From positions 51,877,215 to 51,941,214 of the forward strand of contig OW121743.1 in assembly GCA_933228675.1 (NCBI GenBank): DNA of 64,000 nt, read 5' to 3'. Below are positions 22,264-33,914 of this stretch, one piece after another (position 1 is the stretch's first letter; every line of letters starts with the position of its first letter). Both the position numbers and the translations under genes were made by a program. The notes under the pieces are model-generated. The model was not told where the DNA came from. It worked only from the letters and a program-made list of their open reading frames with translations, and ran no database searches. The DNA is from Stomorhina lunata. Lineage: Eukaryota; Arthropoda; Insecta; Diptera; Rhiniidae.

Positions 22264-25087
22264 ATATGACTAAACTATGACTAGACTATGACTAGACTAT
22301 GACTAGACTATGACTAGACTATGACTAGACTATGACTAGACTATGACTAGACTATGACTAGACTATGACTAGACTATGACTAGACTATGACTAGACTATG
22401 ACTAGACTATGACTAGACTATGACTAGACTATGACTAGACTATGACTAGACTATGACTAGACTATGACTAGACTATGACTAGACTATGACTAGACTATGA
22501 CTAGACTATGACTAGACTATGACTAGACTATGACTAGACTATGACTAGACTATGACTAGACTATGACTAGACTATGACTAGACTATGACTAGACTATGAC
22601 TAGACTATGACTAGACTATGACTAGACTATGACTAGACTATGACTAGACTATGACTAGACTATGACTAGACTATGACTAGACTATGACTAGACTATGACT
22701 AGACTATGACTAGACTATGACTAGACTATGACTAGACTATGACTAGACTATGACTAGACTATGACTAGACTATGACTAGACTATGACTAGACTATGACTA
22801 GACTATGACTAGACTATGACTAGACTATGACTAGACTATGACTAGACTATGACTAGACTATGACTAGACTATGACTAGACTATGACTAGACTATGACTAG
22901 ACTATGACTAGACTATGACTAGACTATGACTAGACTATGACTAGACTATGACTAGACTATGACTAGACTATGACTAGACTATGACTAGACTATGACTAGA
23001 CTATGACTAGACTATGACTAGACTATGACTAGACTATGACTAGACTATGACTAGACTATGACTAGACTATGACTAGACTATGACTAGACTATGACTAGAC
23101 TATGACTAGACTATGACTAGACTATGACTAGACTATGACTAGACTATGACTAGACTATGACTAGACTATGACTAGACTATGACTAGACTATGACTAGACT
23201 ATGACTAGACTATGACTAGACTATGACTAGACTATGACTAGACTATGACTAGACTATGACTAGACTATGACTAGACTATGACTAGACTATGACTAGACTA
23301 TGACTAGACTATGACTAGACTATGACTAGACTATGACTAGACTATGACTAGACTATGACTAGACTATGACTAGACTATGACTAGACTATGACTAGACTAT
23401 GACTAGACTATGACTAGACTATGACTAGACTATGACTAGACTATGACTAGACTATGACTAGACTATGACTAGACTATGACTAGACTATGACTAGACTATG
23501 ACTAGACTATGACTAGACTATGACTAGACTATGACTAGACTATGACTAGACTATGACTAGACTATGACTAGACTATGACTAGACTATGACTAGACTATGA
23601 CTAGACTATGACTAGACTATGACTAGACTATGACTAGACTATGACTAGACTATGACTAGACTATGACTAGACTATGACTAGACTATGACTAGACTATGAC
23701 TAGACTATGACTAGACTATGACTAGACTATGACTAGACTATGACTAGACTATGACTAGACTATGACTAGACTATGACTAGACTATGACTAGACTATGACT
23801 AGACTATGACTAGACTATGACTAGACTATGACTAGACTATGACTAGACTATGACTAGACTATGACTAGACTATGACTAGACTATGACTAGACTATGACTA
23901 GACTATGACTAGACTATGACTAGACTATGACTAGACTATGACTAGACTATGACTAGACTATGACTAGACTATGACTAGACTATGACTAGACTATGACTAG
24001 ACTATGACTAGACTATGACTAGACTATGACTAGACTATGACTAGACTATGACTAGACTATGACTAGACTATGACTAGACTATGACTAGACTATGACTAGA
24101 CTATGACTAGACTATGACTAGACTATGACTAGACTATGACTAGACTATGACTAGACTATGACTAGACTATGACTAGACTATGACTAGACTATGACTAGAC
24201 TATGACTAGACTATGACTAGACTATGACTAGACTATGACTAGACTATGACTAGACTATGACTAGACTATGACTAGACTATGACTAGACTATGACTAGACT
24301 ATGACTAGACTATGACTAGACTATGACTAGACTATGACTAGACTATGACTAGACTATGACTAGACTATGACTAGACTATGACTAGACTATGACTAGACTA
24401 TGACTAGACTATGACTAGACTATGACTAGACTATGACTAGACTATGACTAGACTATGACTAGACTATGACTAGACTATGACTAGACTATGACTAGACTAT
24501 GACTAGACTATGACTAGACTATGACTAGACTATGACTAGACTATGACTAGACTATGACTAGACTATGACTAGACTATGACTAGACTATGACTAGACTATG
24601 ACTAGACTATGACTAGACTATGACTAGACTATGACTAGACTATGACTAGACTATGACTAGACTATGACTAGACTATGACTAGACTATGACTAGACTATGA
24701 CTAGACTATGACTAGACTATGACTAGACTATGACTAGACTATGACTAGACTATGACTAGACTATGACTAGACTATGACTAGACTATGACTAGACTATGAC
24801 TAGACTATGACTAGACTATGACTAGACTATGACTAGACTATGACTAGACTATGACTAGACTATGACTAGACTATGACTAGACTATGACTAGACTATGACT
24901 AGACTATGACTAGACTATGACTAGACTATGACTAGACTATGACTAGACTATGACTAGACTATGACTAGACTATGACTAGACTATGACTAGACTATGACTA
25001 GACTATGACTAGACTATGACTAGACTATGACTAGACTATGACTAGACTATGACTAGACTATGACTAGACTATGACTAGACTATGACT
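22264..25087. repeat. 11-bp satellite (GACTAGACTAT)n, left block
   Basis: About 256 head-to-tail copies of GACTAGACTAT. The first unit reads GACTAAACTAT; the rest appear identical by eye. The block is cut by the R1-clade retrotransposon at 25088 and resumes at 30016. The phase of the two edges differs as expected for an 8-10 bp target duplication (or a 1-3 bp loss). Confidence 0.98.
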
Positions 25088-25089
25088 AT

Positions 25090-25109
25090 GATACCCCGCA
25101 AGGGGTATC
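25090..25109 (+). promoter_or_regulatory. 5'-terminal GNRA-loop hairpin of the retrotransposon
   Basis: GATACCCC, loop GCAA, GGGGTATC: a perfect 8-bp stem closed by a GNRA-class tetraloop, beginning 1-2 nt from the insertion junction. Further downstream a second perfect stem occurs (TCAAGTCC, 7-nt loop, GGACTTGA at about 25157-25179). The 5' UTR is GC-rich for this locus. A role in RNP assembly, translation or RNA processing is possible but unproven. Confidence 0.6.
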
Positions 25110-25384
25110 CTCAGGAGAGGGTAACGGGCATTACAACCCCGCGGACCCCTGTATGTCAAGTCCGAGCTCAGGACTTGATAACGAGGCATTTTTACTGTAA
25201 TCGTTACGAGAAATGTCGATGAGATGCATCTTTCCAGTGAGCAAATACAAAAAATCCAGGCGCGACGGTACCCAAAATGGGCGGCTTCCTGGTCAGCGTC
25301 TGTTCCCATGTCAGGGGCGGCTGAATAAAAATCCTGGCGGTAGGAACAACAAAATAAACGCAAAGAAAAACAAATGAAAATAAA

Positions 25385-26872
25385 ATGCAAAATTATAGAG
25401 AAAATCTTACGGCGCAGGGAGTAATAAACCCAGTGCCGGCGGCTTTTGAGGGTGAGCAAACGGGCTCTCAGTCGTCGAAATCCTGTTACCGTAATACTTT
25501 TCCGGTGGCAAACTTGGCCGGAGAAGTAGATAATGTTACAAGCTTCTTTACAGAAGAACAACCAAATCCATTTGGAAACAGTTCGAAAATTATGCGAACA
25601 CCACCATGTAGTTCAAAAAGTGTATCCATCCAACAATCTGAGGAATCAGTTGGCGATAATAGAAGTCATTTTTCATTACTGCAGACAGAAGAAGAAAAGA
25701 CTTTTGTTGAGCTTGGAAACAAATTAAGCATAATAAATTCTATTGCAATGAATGCAAAAAATATTCATAAAACCATAAAGGATAACTTAGTATGTGTTAT
25801 GGCTTTGTATCAACAACAGAGAGAGTACAGAGATGCCATCGCCAGAAATCCTTTTAAACAAAACGAGATTAAAATACCCAGTGTCCGTGTGTCAAAAAGT
25901 ACACAGACAAATAAAGTATGTAACTCGGAGTCAAACAACGTAACAATCCCTAAAGAAAATGATATCGAAACAAGAAGTAAGAGATCACTATCGTCATCAC
26001 CAAAAGAAGACAAACAACCGAAGCGACAGAAGACTACGTCTGAAAAAAATATCCCGAACACAATGGAAGGTTCAAATGAAAATACTTGGAGTGAAGTTAT
26101 AAAACGTAGAAACAAAAAGAAAAATACTCTGGACAACAAAAAGAAAGCGTTCAAAGATTACGGAGAAGCTTTGGCAATAAAAACGGGTGACAACAAAACA
26201 TATGCAGATATGCTCAAACAAATGAAGGCTTCCATTGATCCAACAGAACTCGGAGTTGAAATTAACGAAATGAGAAGAACAAAAAATGGTGAATTGCTTA
26301 TAAAGCTTAAACGAGGAGAAGGCCAGGCAGAAAAACTTATGAGAGTCATATCTAACACGCTGGGAGAAGAAGTGACGGTTAGATCAGCAACCAAACAAAC
26401 AACAATAGATATCAGAGACATGGATGAGTCTACAGAAGAAAATGAAATTGTTAATGCCCTAATGGAGGCATCTAATTCACAACAAAGGACGAATTTCAAG
26501 ATACTTAACATAAGAGAATCCTATGGAAAAACAAAACAAGCTCTAGTACAAATGCCAAATAGCATTGCCTCGAAACTTCTAGAAGAAAACAGAATAAAAA
26601 TTGGGTGGATCAGGTGTAGACTTAGAGAAAAGAAGAAAATCATTAAATGCTTTAAATGTCTAGATCAGGGACATTTTGCGAGAGAATGTACTGGAATTGA
26701 TCGCACTAATTTATGTAGTAGATGTTGCAATATTGGACACAAATCAAATGATTGCAGAAACGAAAGAAGATGTATTATTTGCGAAGAGGCAGGTCTTCAA
26801 AAAACGAAGCATTATATTGGAAGCTTGTTTTGTGTTAAAAACAGAAGTGATCACCAAAATCAAAGATGTTGA
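25385..26872 (+). CDS. Retrotransposon ORF1, Gag-like RNA-binding protein
   Basis: A 495-residue protein expected to coat the element RNA and form the retrotransposition RNP. The N-terminal half is polar and Ser/Lys-rich, with a basic stretch around residues 190-220 that could act as a nuclear-localisation signal. Near the C-terminus are two classic zinc knuckles CX2CX4HX4C (about residues 422-435 and 444-457) and a third atypical CCHC cluster (CX2CX9HX6C, about 463-483), as is usual for R1/I-group ORF1 proteins. The start is the first ATG of the open frame; an ATG 11 nt upstream is out of frame. Its stop overlaps the ORF2 start in ATGTTGA. Confidence 0.93.
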   Translation: MQNYRENLTAQGVINPVPAAFEGEQTGSQSSKSCYRNTFPVANLAGEVDNVTSFFTEEQPNPFGNSSKIMRTPPCSSKSVSIQQSEESVGDNRSHFSLLQTEEEKTFVELGNKLSIINSIAMNAKNIHKTIKDNLVCVMALYQQQREYRDAIARNPFKQNEIKIPSVRVSKSTQTNKVCNSESNNVTIPKENDIETRSKRSLSSSPKEDKQPKRQKTTSEKNIPNTMEGSNENTWSEVIKRRNKKKNTLDNKKKAFKDYGEALAIKTGDNKTYADMLKQMKASIDPTELGVEINEMRRTKNGELLIKLKRGEGQAEKLMRVISNTLGEEVTVRSATKQTTIDIRDMDESTEENEIVNALMEASNSQQRTNFKILNIRESYGKTKQALVQMPNSIASKLLEENRIKIGWIRCRLREKKKIIKCFKCLDQGHFARECTGIDRTNLCSRCCNIGHKSNDCRNERRCIICEEAGLQKTKHYIGSLFCVKNRSDHQNQRC

Positions 26873-29739
26873 AAGTTTTTCAAATTAACCTAGGAAATGG
26901 AAGACAAGCTCAAGACTTAATGCTACATACATTATTGGAGAGGAATGTAGAAATTGCTCTTGTAAGCGAACCATATCGGCGAGCAGAACCATATATATGG
27001 TTCGAAGATGCTACGAAGCGTGCGGCGATAATAGTTTTGAACAAAAATACCAATATAAAAGAAGTGTGCGAGGAAAACCAGTGCTTTGTATATGCCTCCC
27101 TCAACGGCATTAGAATGTATAGCTGCTATTTCCCACCAAGCTTGAATATCGAAAGTTTTGTAGAACAGTTAATTAAACTAGAAATGAGCATTAGATCAGC
27201 AAAAGAAAGGGTTATAATTGGTGGTGATTTCAACAGTAAATCACCAGAATGGAACTCAAAAATACTAGATAGGCGAGGAAAGCACCTTGGAGAACTAATA
27301 GCCTCTTTAGGTTTGATAACATATAATAAAGGAGATAAACCAACCTTCAGAAGCAGTGGAGGAAGCAGCATTATTGACGTTACTTTTGGTAGCCTCGATT
27401 TATATAATCAAAAAATGGACTGGCAAGTGCTAGAGGATTTTACACTTAGCGACCACCAGTATATATCTTTCAACATTAATAGATATGACACAAGTCATAC
27501 AAATGAACTTAATCTTCCACGGTGGAATATAAGAAAACTTAATGCTAAGAAATACATAAACAAAATTGAAATGATAAAACAAAGAGCTGACCTGAACAAC
27601 TTTGGAGTAGAAGGTCTGGTGAACAATACAATAAAAATAGTCAAGAAATGTTGTAATGCTAGCATGCCAAAAGTGAGAGAATATAAAAACAAAAAAGCAC
27701 CAGCTTATTGGTGGACTTCGGATATAGGAAAGCTAAGAAGCGAATGCTTACATGCACGACGAATGGCAACCCGAAATCCTTTAAATGTCACACATGTAAA
27801 GGAATATAGGAAGTCAAGAAAAAAGCTTAGAAAAGCCATTAAGAAGAGTAAGCAAGATAAATGGAATGAACTCTGCAATACAGTAGACGAAGACCCATGG
27901 GGAAAACCATACAAAATCATCACAAAAAAATTCTACACCAGAAAACCAATACCTGGCATTAGAGAACCAACATGGGCAGCAAAAATTGTAACAACGTTGT
28001 TTCCAACTGACGCCGAAGGACAGAAGCGTAATCGTTGCCTCCCAACGGATAATAACTTTATTCCCTTTAACTTGGAAGAACTAAATATAGCTTGTAAAAA
28101 ACTTAAAATTGGTAAAAGTCCGGGACCGGATGGAATCCCGAATGAAGTATTAAAAATAACATGCCAAAAATGGCCAGAAATTTTATTAAGAGCATATAAT
28201 ACATGTTTGTTTAATGGAATCTTTCCAAAATGCTGGAAAACCCAAAAACTAGTATTACTACGTAAGGGGACGAAACCGTTAAATATGCCTAATTCTTACA
28301 GACCACTTTGTATGATCAATACTCTAGGTAAACTTTTCGAAAGCCTAATATTTGCTAGACTGGAAGATGATATAGGACGAAATGGAGGATTATCCTCTAA
28401 ACAATATGGTTTCCAAAAAAGGAAAAGCACAGTTGGTGCCATTAAGAATGTCGTACAAATTGCGTTAGAAGCTAAAAAGAATAAGGGTTTTTGTATAATC
28501 ATCACCCTAGATATAAAAAACGCGTTCAACACTGTAAAGTGGAAAGTAGTACTTGACTCTTGTAAAAATAGAGGCATTAACCCATTCCTATACAACATAA
28601 TAACAGATTACTTATACGACCGAGTCTTAATATACGAAACAGATAATGGTTTACAAGAATACAGTGTTACAGCTGGAGTACCTCAAGGATCAGTCCTTGG
28701 ACCTCTTCTATGGAACGTCATGTATGATGGACTCCTTAATACCAGCTTACCAGAGGGAGCCAGTATTATTGGGTATGCTGATGATGTTGCTTTGGTCGTA
28801 AAACATACTTTACCAGAAGCCTTAGAAATAATTGCAAATGACAGCATTAATCGATGTGATAGATGGCTAAGAGAACACGGTCTTCAACTAGCCGCTGAAA
28901 AAACTGAAGCCATATTGATCACTGATCGCAGAATCTTTAAAACTCCTGAAGTTAAAATTAGAGGAAACAACATAATTTTTACCAATAGTTTAAGATATCT
29001 AGGTGTTCAATTAGATAAACGACTAAACTTTAAGGTACATGTTGAAATCATCAGAGATAAAGCTCTAAAAACTGCTAACACCCTAGCTGCTATTATGCCT
29101 AACAAAGGTGGACCAAAAGCCTCAACACGAAGACTTATAAACAGTGTTGTTCACTCCCAATTACTGTACGCTGCTCCTATTTTTGCATATGTCGTAAAAT
29201 ATGAGAGTACAATTGTGCAACTTCTAAAACCTCAAAGAATCACTGCGCTGAGAATAATTTCTGCCTACAGAACAGTCTCCTCAAGCGCTGCCCTAGTACT
29301 TTCTGGTATACCTCCCATAGATCTTCTTATACTAGAAAGAGAGGAAATATGGCAAAAATTACAAGCTTTACAAGAACAAGAAATTAATAACACGTCAATG
29401 AAAAGAATAAAAGATGAAGCCAGATTTAATCTAATAAGGAAATGGCAAGAAAGATGGGAACGCGATGAGAAAGGCAGATGGACTAACAAACTCATACCTA
29501 ATATTAAAAATTGGATAGATAGAGGCCACGGAGAGATGCAATATTTTATGACTCAGATATTGACTGGACACGGAAATTTCAACTCATATCTTACTAGACT
29601 TAAAATAAAAGAGAATGCAAGCTGCGACGACTGCGGAGCAACCGATGATACTGCCGAACATGTTTTGTTTCATTGCCCAAAATGGAATGACATAAGGACG
29701 ACCCTAAACCAATGTATTGGAGTTACACTTACACCATAA
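26866..29739 (+). CDS. Retrotransposon ORF2: endonuclease and reverse transcriptase
   Basis: A 957-residue protein that nicks target DNA and primes reverse transcription from the nick. The N-terminal endonuclease/exonuclease/phosphatase fold shows N8, E35 (VSEPY), D121 and N123 (GGDFN), D171 and the SDH triad (195-197). The reverse transcriptase shows KSPGPDG (417-423), the catalytic Asp of TLDIKNAF (549), AGVPQGSVLGP (603-613) and YADD (637-640). A C-terminal CX2CX8HX4C motif starts at C920. There is no RNase H domain and the order fits the R1 clade. The first ATG overlaps the ORF1 stop by 7 nt, pointing to coupled re-initiation. The tail after the zinc motif is short (20 residues). Confidence 0.97.
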   Translation: MLKVFQINLGNGRQAQDLMLHTLLERNVEIALVSEPYRRAEPYIWFEDATKRAAIIVLNKNTNIKEVCEENQCFVYASLNGIRMYSCYFPPSLNIESFVEQLIKLEMSIRSAKERVIIGGDFNSKSPEWNSKILDRRGKHLGELIASLGLITYNKGDKPTFRSSGGSSIIDVTFGSLDLYNQKMDWQVLEDFTLSDHQYISFNINRYDTSHTNELNLPRWNIRKLNAKKYINKIEMIKQRADLNNFGVEGLVNNTIKIVKKCCNASMPKVREYKNKKAPAYWWTSDIGKLRSECLHARRMATRNPLNVTHVKEYRKSRKKLRKAIKKSKQDKWNELCNTVDEDPWGKPYKIITKKFYTRKPIPGIREPTWAAKIVTTLFPTDAEGQKRNRCLPTDNNFIPFNLEELNIACKKLKIGKSPGPDGIPNEVLKITCQKWPEILLRAYNTCLFNGIFPKCWKTQKLVLLRKGTKPLNMPNSYRPLCMINTLGKLFESLIFARLEDDIGRNGGLSSKQYGFQKRKSTVGAIKNVVQIALEAKKNKGFCIIITLDIKNAFNTVKWKVVLDSCKNRGINPFLYNIITDYLYDRVLIYETDNGLQEYSVTAGVPQGSVLGPLLWNVMYDGLLNTSLPEGASIIGYADDVALVVKHTLPEALEIIANDSINRCDRWLREHGLQLAAEKTEAILITDRRIFKTPEVKIRGNNIIFTNSLRYLGVQLDKRLNFKVHVEIIRDKALKTANTLAAIMPNKGGPKASTRRLINSVVHSQLLYAAPIFAYVVKYESTIVQLLKPQRITALRIISAYRTVSSSAALVLSGIPPIDLLILEREEIWQKLQALQEQEINNTSMKRIKDEARFNLIRKWQERWERDEKGRWTNKLIPNIKNWIDRGHGEMQYFMTQILTGHGNFNSYLTRLKIKENASCDDCGATDDTAEHVLFHCPKWNDIRTTLNQCIGVTLTP

Positions 29740-30015
29740 ATTTTAATCACTGAAATGTTAAAATCAAATAGAAATTGGAATAAATGCCAGGATACTATTA
29801 TCCATATAATGAGCTGTAGAGATACCGAACCCCTAATCTAACGCGAGGACGGGGGAGTAGGAATCTTTAACCAACTAGCAAAATAGACAAACAATATCAA
29901 CAAACCATCCACCTGATGAAATGCGAGAGTGGTACCAGGTGGAATGGAGAAGAAATCGTAGGGCCACTAGATGATAGCGCGCTATCACTACGTCCATTAA
30001 AAAAAAAAAAAAAAA
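29740..30015 (+). promoter_or_regulatory. Retrotransposon 3' UTR, palindromes and poly(A) tail
   Basis: Contains an imperfect stem (CCATCCACCTG pairing with CAGGTGGAATGG, 29906-29945) and a perfect 16-bp palindrome TGATAGCGCGCTATCA at 29972-29987, followed after 12 nt by the A tail. Terminal 3' structures are often what the reverse transcriptase recognises in target-primed elements; that role is inferred here. Confidence 0.6.
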
Positions 30016-32262
30016 CTATGACTAGACTATGACTAGACTATGACTAGACTATGACTAGACTATGACTAGACTATGACTAGACTATGACTAGACTATGACT
30101 AGACTATGACTAGACTATGACTAGACTATGACTAGACTATGACTAGACTATGACTAGACTATGACTAGACTATGACTAGACTATGACTAGACTATGACTA
30201 GACTATGACTAGACTATGACTAGACTATGACTAGACTATGACTAGACTATGACTAGACTATGACTAGACTATGACTAGACTATGACTAGACTATGACTAG
30301 ACTATGACTAGACTATGACTAGACTATGACTAGACTATGACTAGACTATGACTAGACTATGACTAGACTATGACTAGACTATGACTAGACTATGACTAGA
30401 CTATGACTAGACTATGACTAGACTATGACTAGACTATGACTAGACTATGACTAGACTATGACTAGACTATGACTAGACTATGACTAGACTATGACTAGAC
30501 TATGACTAGACTATGACTAGACTATGACTAGACTATGACTAGACTATGACTAGACTATGACTAGACTATGACTAGACTATGACTAGACTATGACTAGACT
30601 ATGACTAGACTATGACTAGACTATGACTAGACTATGACTAGACTATGACTAGACTATGACTAGACTATGACTAGACTATGACTAGACTATGACTAGACTA
30701 TGACTAGACTATGACTAGACTATGACTAGACTATGACTAGACTATGACTAGACTATGACTAGACTATGACTAGACTATGACTAGACTATGACTAGACTAT
30801 GACTAGACTATGACTAGACTATGACTAGACTATGACTAGACTATGACTAGACTATGACTAGACTATGACTAGACTATGACTAGACTATGACTAGACTATG
30901 ACTAGACTATGACTAGACTATGACTAGACTATGACTAGACTATGACTAGACTATGACTAGACTATGACTAGACTATGACTAGACTATGACTAGACTATGA
31001 CTAGACTATGACTAGACTATGACTAGACTATGACTAGACTATGACTAGACTATGACTAGACTATGACTAGACTATGACTAGACTATGACTAGACTATGAC
31101 TAGACTATGACTAGACTATGACTAGACTATGACTAGACTATGACTAGACTATGACTAGACTATGACTAGACTATGACTAGACTATGACTAGACTATGACT
31201 AGACTATGACTAGACTATGACTAGACTATGACTAGACTATGACTAGACTATGACTAGACTATGACTAGACTATGACTAGACTATGACTAGACTATGACTA
31301 GACTATGACTAGACTATGACTAGACTATGACTAGACTATGACTAGACTATGACTAGACTATGACTAGACTATGACTAGACTATGACTAGACTATGACTAG
31401 ACTATGACTAGACTATGACTAGACTATGACTAGACTATGACTAGACTATGACTAGACTATGACTAGACTATGACTAGACTATGACTAGACTATGACTAGA
31501 CTATGACTAGACTATGACTAGACTATGACTAGACTATGACTAGACTATGACTAGACTATGACTAGACTATGACTAGACTATGACTAGACTATGACTAGAC
31601 TATGACTAGACTATGACTAGACTATGACTAGACTATGACTAGACTATGACTAGACTATGACTAGACTATGACTAGACTATGACTAGACTATGACTAGACT
31701 ATGACTAGACTATGACTAGACTATGACTAGACTATGACTAGACTATGACTAGACTATGACTAGACTATGACTAGACTATGACTAGACTATGACTAGACTA
31801 TGACTAGACTATGACTAGACTATGACTAGACTATGACTAGACTATGACTAGACTATGACTAGACTATGACTAGACTATGACTAGACTATGACTAGACTAT
31901 GACTAGACTATGACTAGACTATGACTAGACTATGACTAGACTATGACTAGACTATGACTAGACTATGACTAGACTATGACTAGACTATGACTAGACTATG
32001 ACTAGACTATGACTAGACTATGACTAGACTATGACTAGACTATGACTAGACTATGACTAGACTATGACTAGACTATGACTAGACTATGACTAGACTATGA
32101 CTAGACTATGACTAGACTATGACTAGACTATGACTAGACTATGACTAGACTATGACTAGACTATGACTAGACTATGACTAGACTATGACTAGACTATGAC
32201 TAGACTATGACTAGACTATGACTAGACTATGACTAGACTATGACTAGACTATGACTAGACTC
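30016..32262. repeat. 11-bp satellite (GACTAGACTAT)n, right block
   Basis: About 204 further units, apparently without variants, directly after the poly(A) tail. It ends at GACTAGACTCAT. Together with the left block the pre-insertion array was about 5.07 kb or 460 units. Confidence 0.98.
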
Positions 32263-33345
32263 ATAATTTTTCTTTGAAACAAACTCTTGATCTCAACTTT
32301 AAATCAATAATTATATAAAAAATAACATTTAAAATTTTCAAAATAATTTATTGCATAAAAACGTATACAAAGCCTTAGGAACACAAATGAGTAATTTCAC
32401 TCTAAATATGTAGTTATTTAGTTTTCTAGTTTTTTTTTCGATTCGATAAAGATAAAACTTCAAGTTATTTGACATGCAAATTTAAGCAATACAAGCATTT
32501 GAGTAATTTAGTAGGATGTCCCAAAGCTCCCATTAAAATATATCAAATTAAAAACCTTTTACAGTTCTTTCGCTGATGATGACTATATTTATATAAGTTT
32601 TGCGCACTTTAACATATTCGACCGAATAAGTAAGAGAACAGAGCAGTTTCATTTCATTTATTGTATTATCGTATATAATTTTATACTTGAATTGTACTAA
32701 AATTTTATTATATTTATGATCTTGTATAAATAAATGTTTTTATTATTATTACTTGCCATTATTTGGTTTATTGTTATTGTAATGTTTTTATAAATATATT
32801 TATATAAAAGAAGTATAAAGTTTGTTAATATTCATGTTTACAGGGGGATTACGGAAAAGGTCAACAGAATAATTTCATTTTACTTGTGTATATGAAAATA
32901 TGTATGTCGAACATATGTATTGTAATGAATTTAAGTCATTTGTAAAGTTTGAAAAATACAAACTAATGAACTGTGGTTCTATCCTTTCTTTTTTTTCATT
33001 CAAATATTTGAACTTAAGTTAATAACATTGTTCAACAAAGTTATTTTTAAGGCTTTTAAATTTTACAATATATGATAAAACTTCTATTTCTAAAAAAACT
33101 CTTCTATCGAAGAATTATTTCTTAGATCGTATTAAAAAATATCTTTCGAGCGATTTATGGATATAAACGTTTTTAATACTTTCCTCTACACTTGAAAATT
33201 CCAATTAAACAATAGTAATGAATACTTTATTAGGAATCAAATAAGATATAATTCGTTAAAATCTGATTATTGTTATAAAAGACATTCATAGTTTTCTGTA
33301 TCATACATCCGTGGCATACATCCAGGCGTAAAATTAATTAATACA
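32263..33345. other. Non-repetitive AT-rich DNA
   Basis: About 1.1 kb right of the satellite. No open frame above 60 codons, no array and no recognised element. Confidence 0.5.
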
Positions 33346-33914
33346 TAAGTGAATACCCTTTACCACCATAGGTGGAAAGGGTATTATAAGTTTGTTCTGA
33401 TGTATGTAACGCATGGAAATAGTTGTCATAGAATCACTTTTGAGTCGATTTAGCGTTGTCCGTCCGTCCGTCCGTCTGGCTGGCTGGACCCCATGTAAAC
33501 TTTGTAATCAAAGTACAGGTCGCAATTCTAAAGATAATTGGATGAAATTTGGCATAGATAATTTTTTTGATAGACCATGGCTATTGAAATTGATCAAAAT
33601 CGGTTCATTATTTATGGTACCTTCCATAGGTCCCACTTCCCGGAATTGATATATTGGGCACAAATATCAATATTTTTTCACGAAATTTAAATCAAATACC
33701 AGCCAGACGGACGGACGGACGGACATCGCTAAATCGACTCAGAAAGTGATTCTAAGCCTATTGGTATCCTAAAAGGTGGATCTAAGACAAATATTTCTAT
33801 GCGTTACATACATCAGCACAAACTTTTAATACCCTTTCCACCTATGGTGGTGAAGGGTATAAAAACGTACTAAATGAGACAAAAAATACTAAAACGCTCG
33901 TAAATCTGAAGATA

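Larger units (their letters stand above)
25088..30015 (+). mobile_element. Full-length R1-clade non-LTR retrotransposon in the 11-bp satellite
   Basis: A 4.93-kb insertion: about 297 bp of 5' UTR, ORF1 (25385-26872), ORF2 (26866-29739), about 260 bp of 3' UTR and a poly(A) tail of about 17 A (29999-30015). Both flanks are the same 11-bp satellite. The clade call rests on the ORF2 order of apurinic-type endonuclease, reverse transcriptase and C-terminal CCHC motif without RNase H, and on the short ORF1/ORF2 overlap. R1-clade relatives include target-specific elements (R1 in 28S rDNA, TRAS and SART in telomeric repeats, Waldo in microsatellites), so the location may reflect endonuclease specificity. 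No internal stop or frameshift was seen, suggesting a recent insertion. Confidence 0.93.

Noticed and set aside
25064..29495. Several 60-165 codon frames on the opposite strand or other frames of the retrotransposon
   Set aside because: They lie within ORF1 or ORF2 and have the low-quality composition expected of antisense shadows.
29908..29945. Hammerhead ribozyme in the retrotransposon 3' UTR (CTGATGAAATG)
   Set aside because: CTGATGA is present but no stem II and no correctly placed GAAA/cleavage triplet follow; the segment is better explained as a simple stem-loop.
22264..32262. Telomere of the chromosome
   Set aside because: The satellite is flanked by non-satellite DNA on both sides in this window, so it is interstitial; no evidence for an end.
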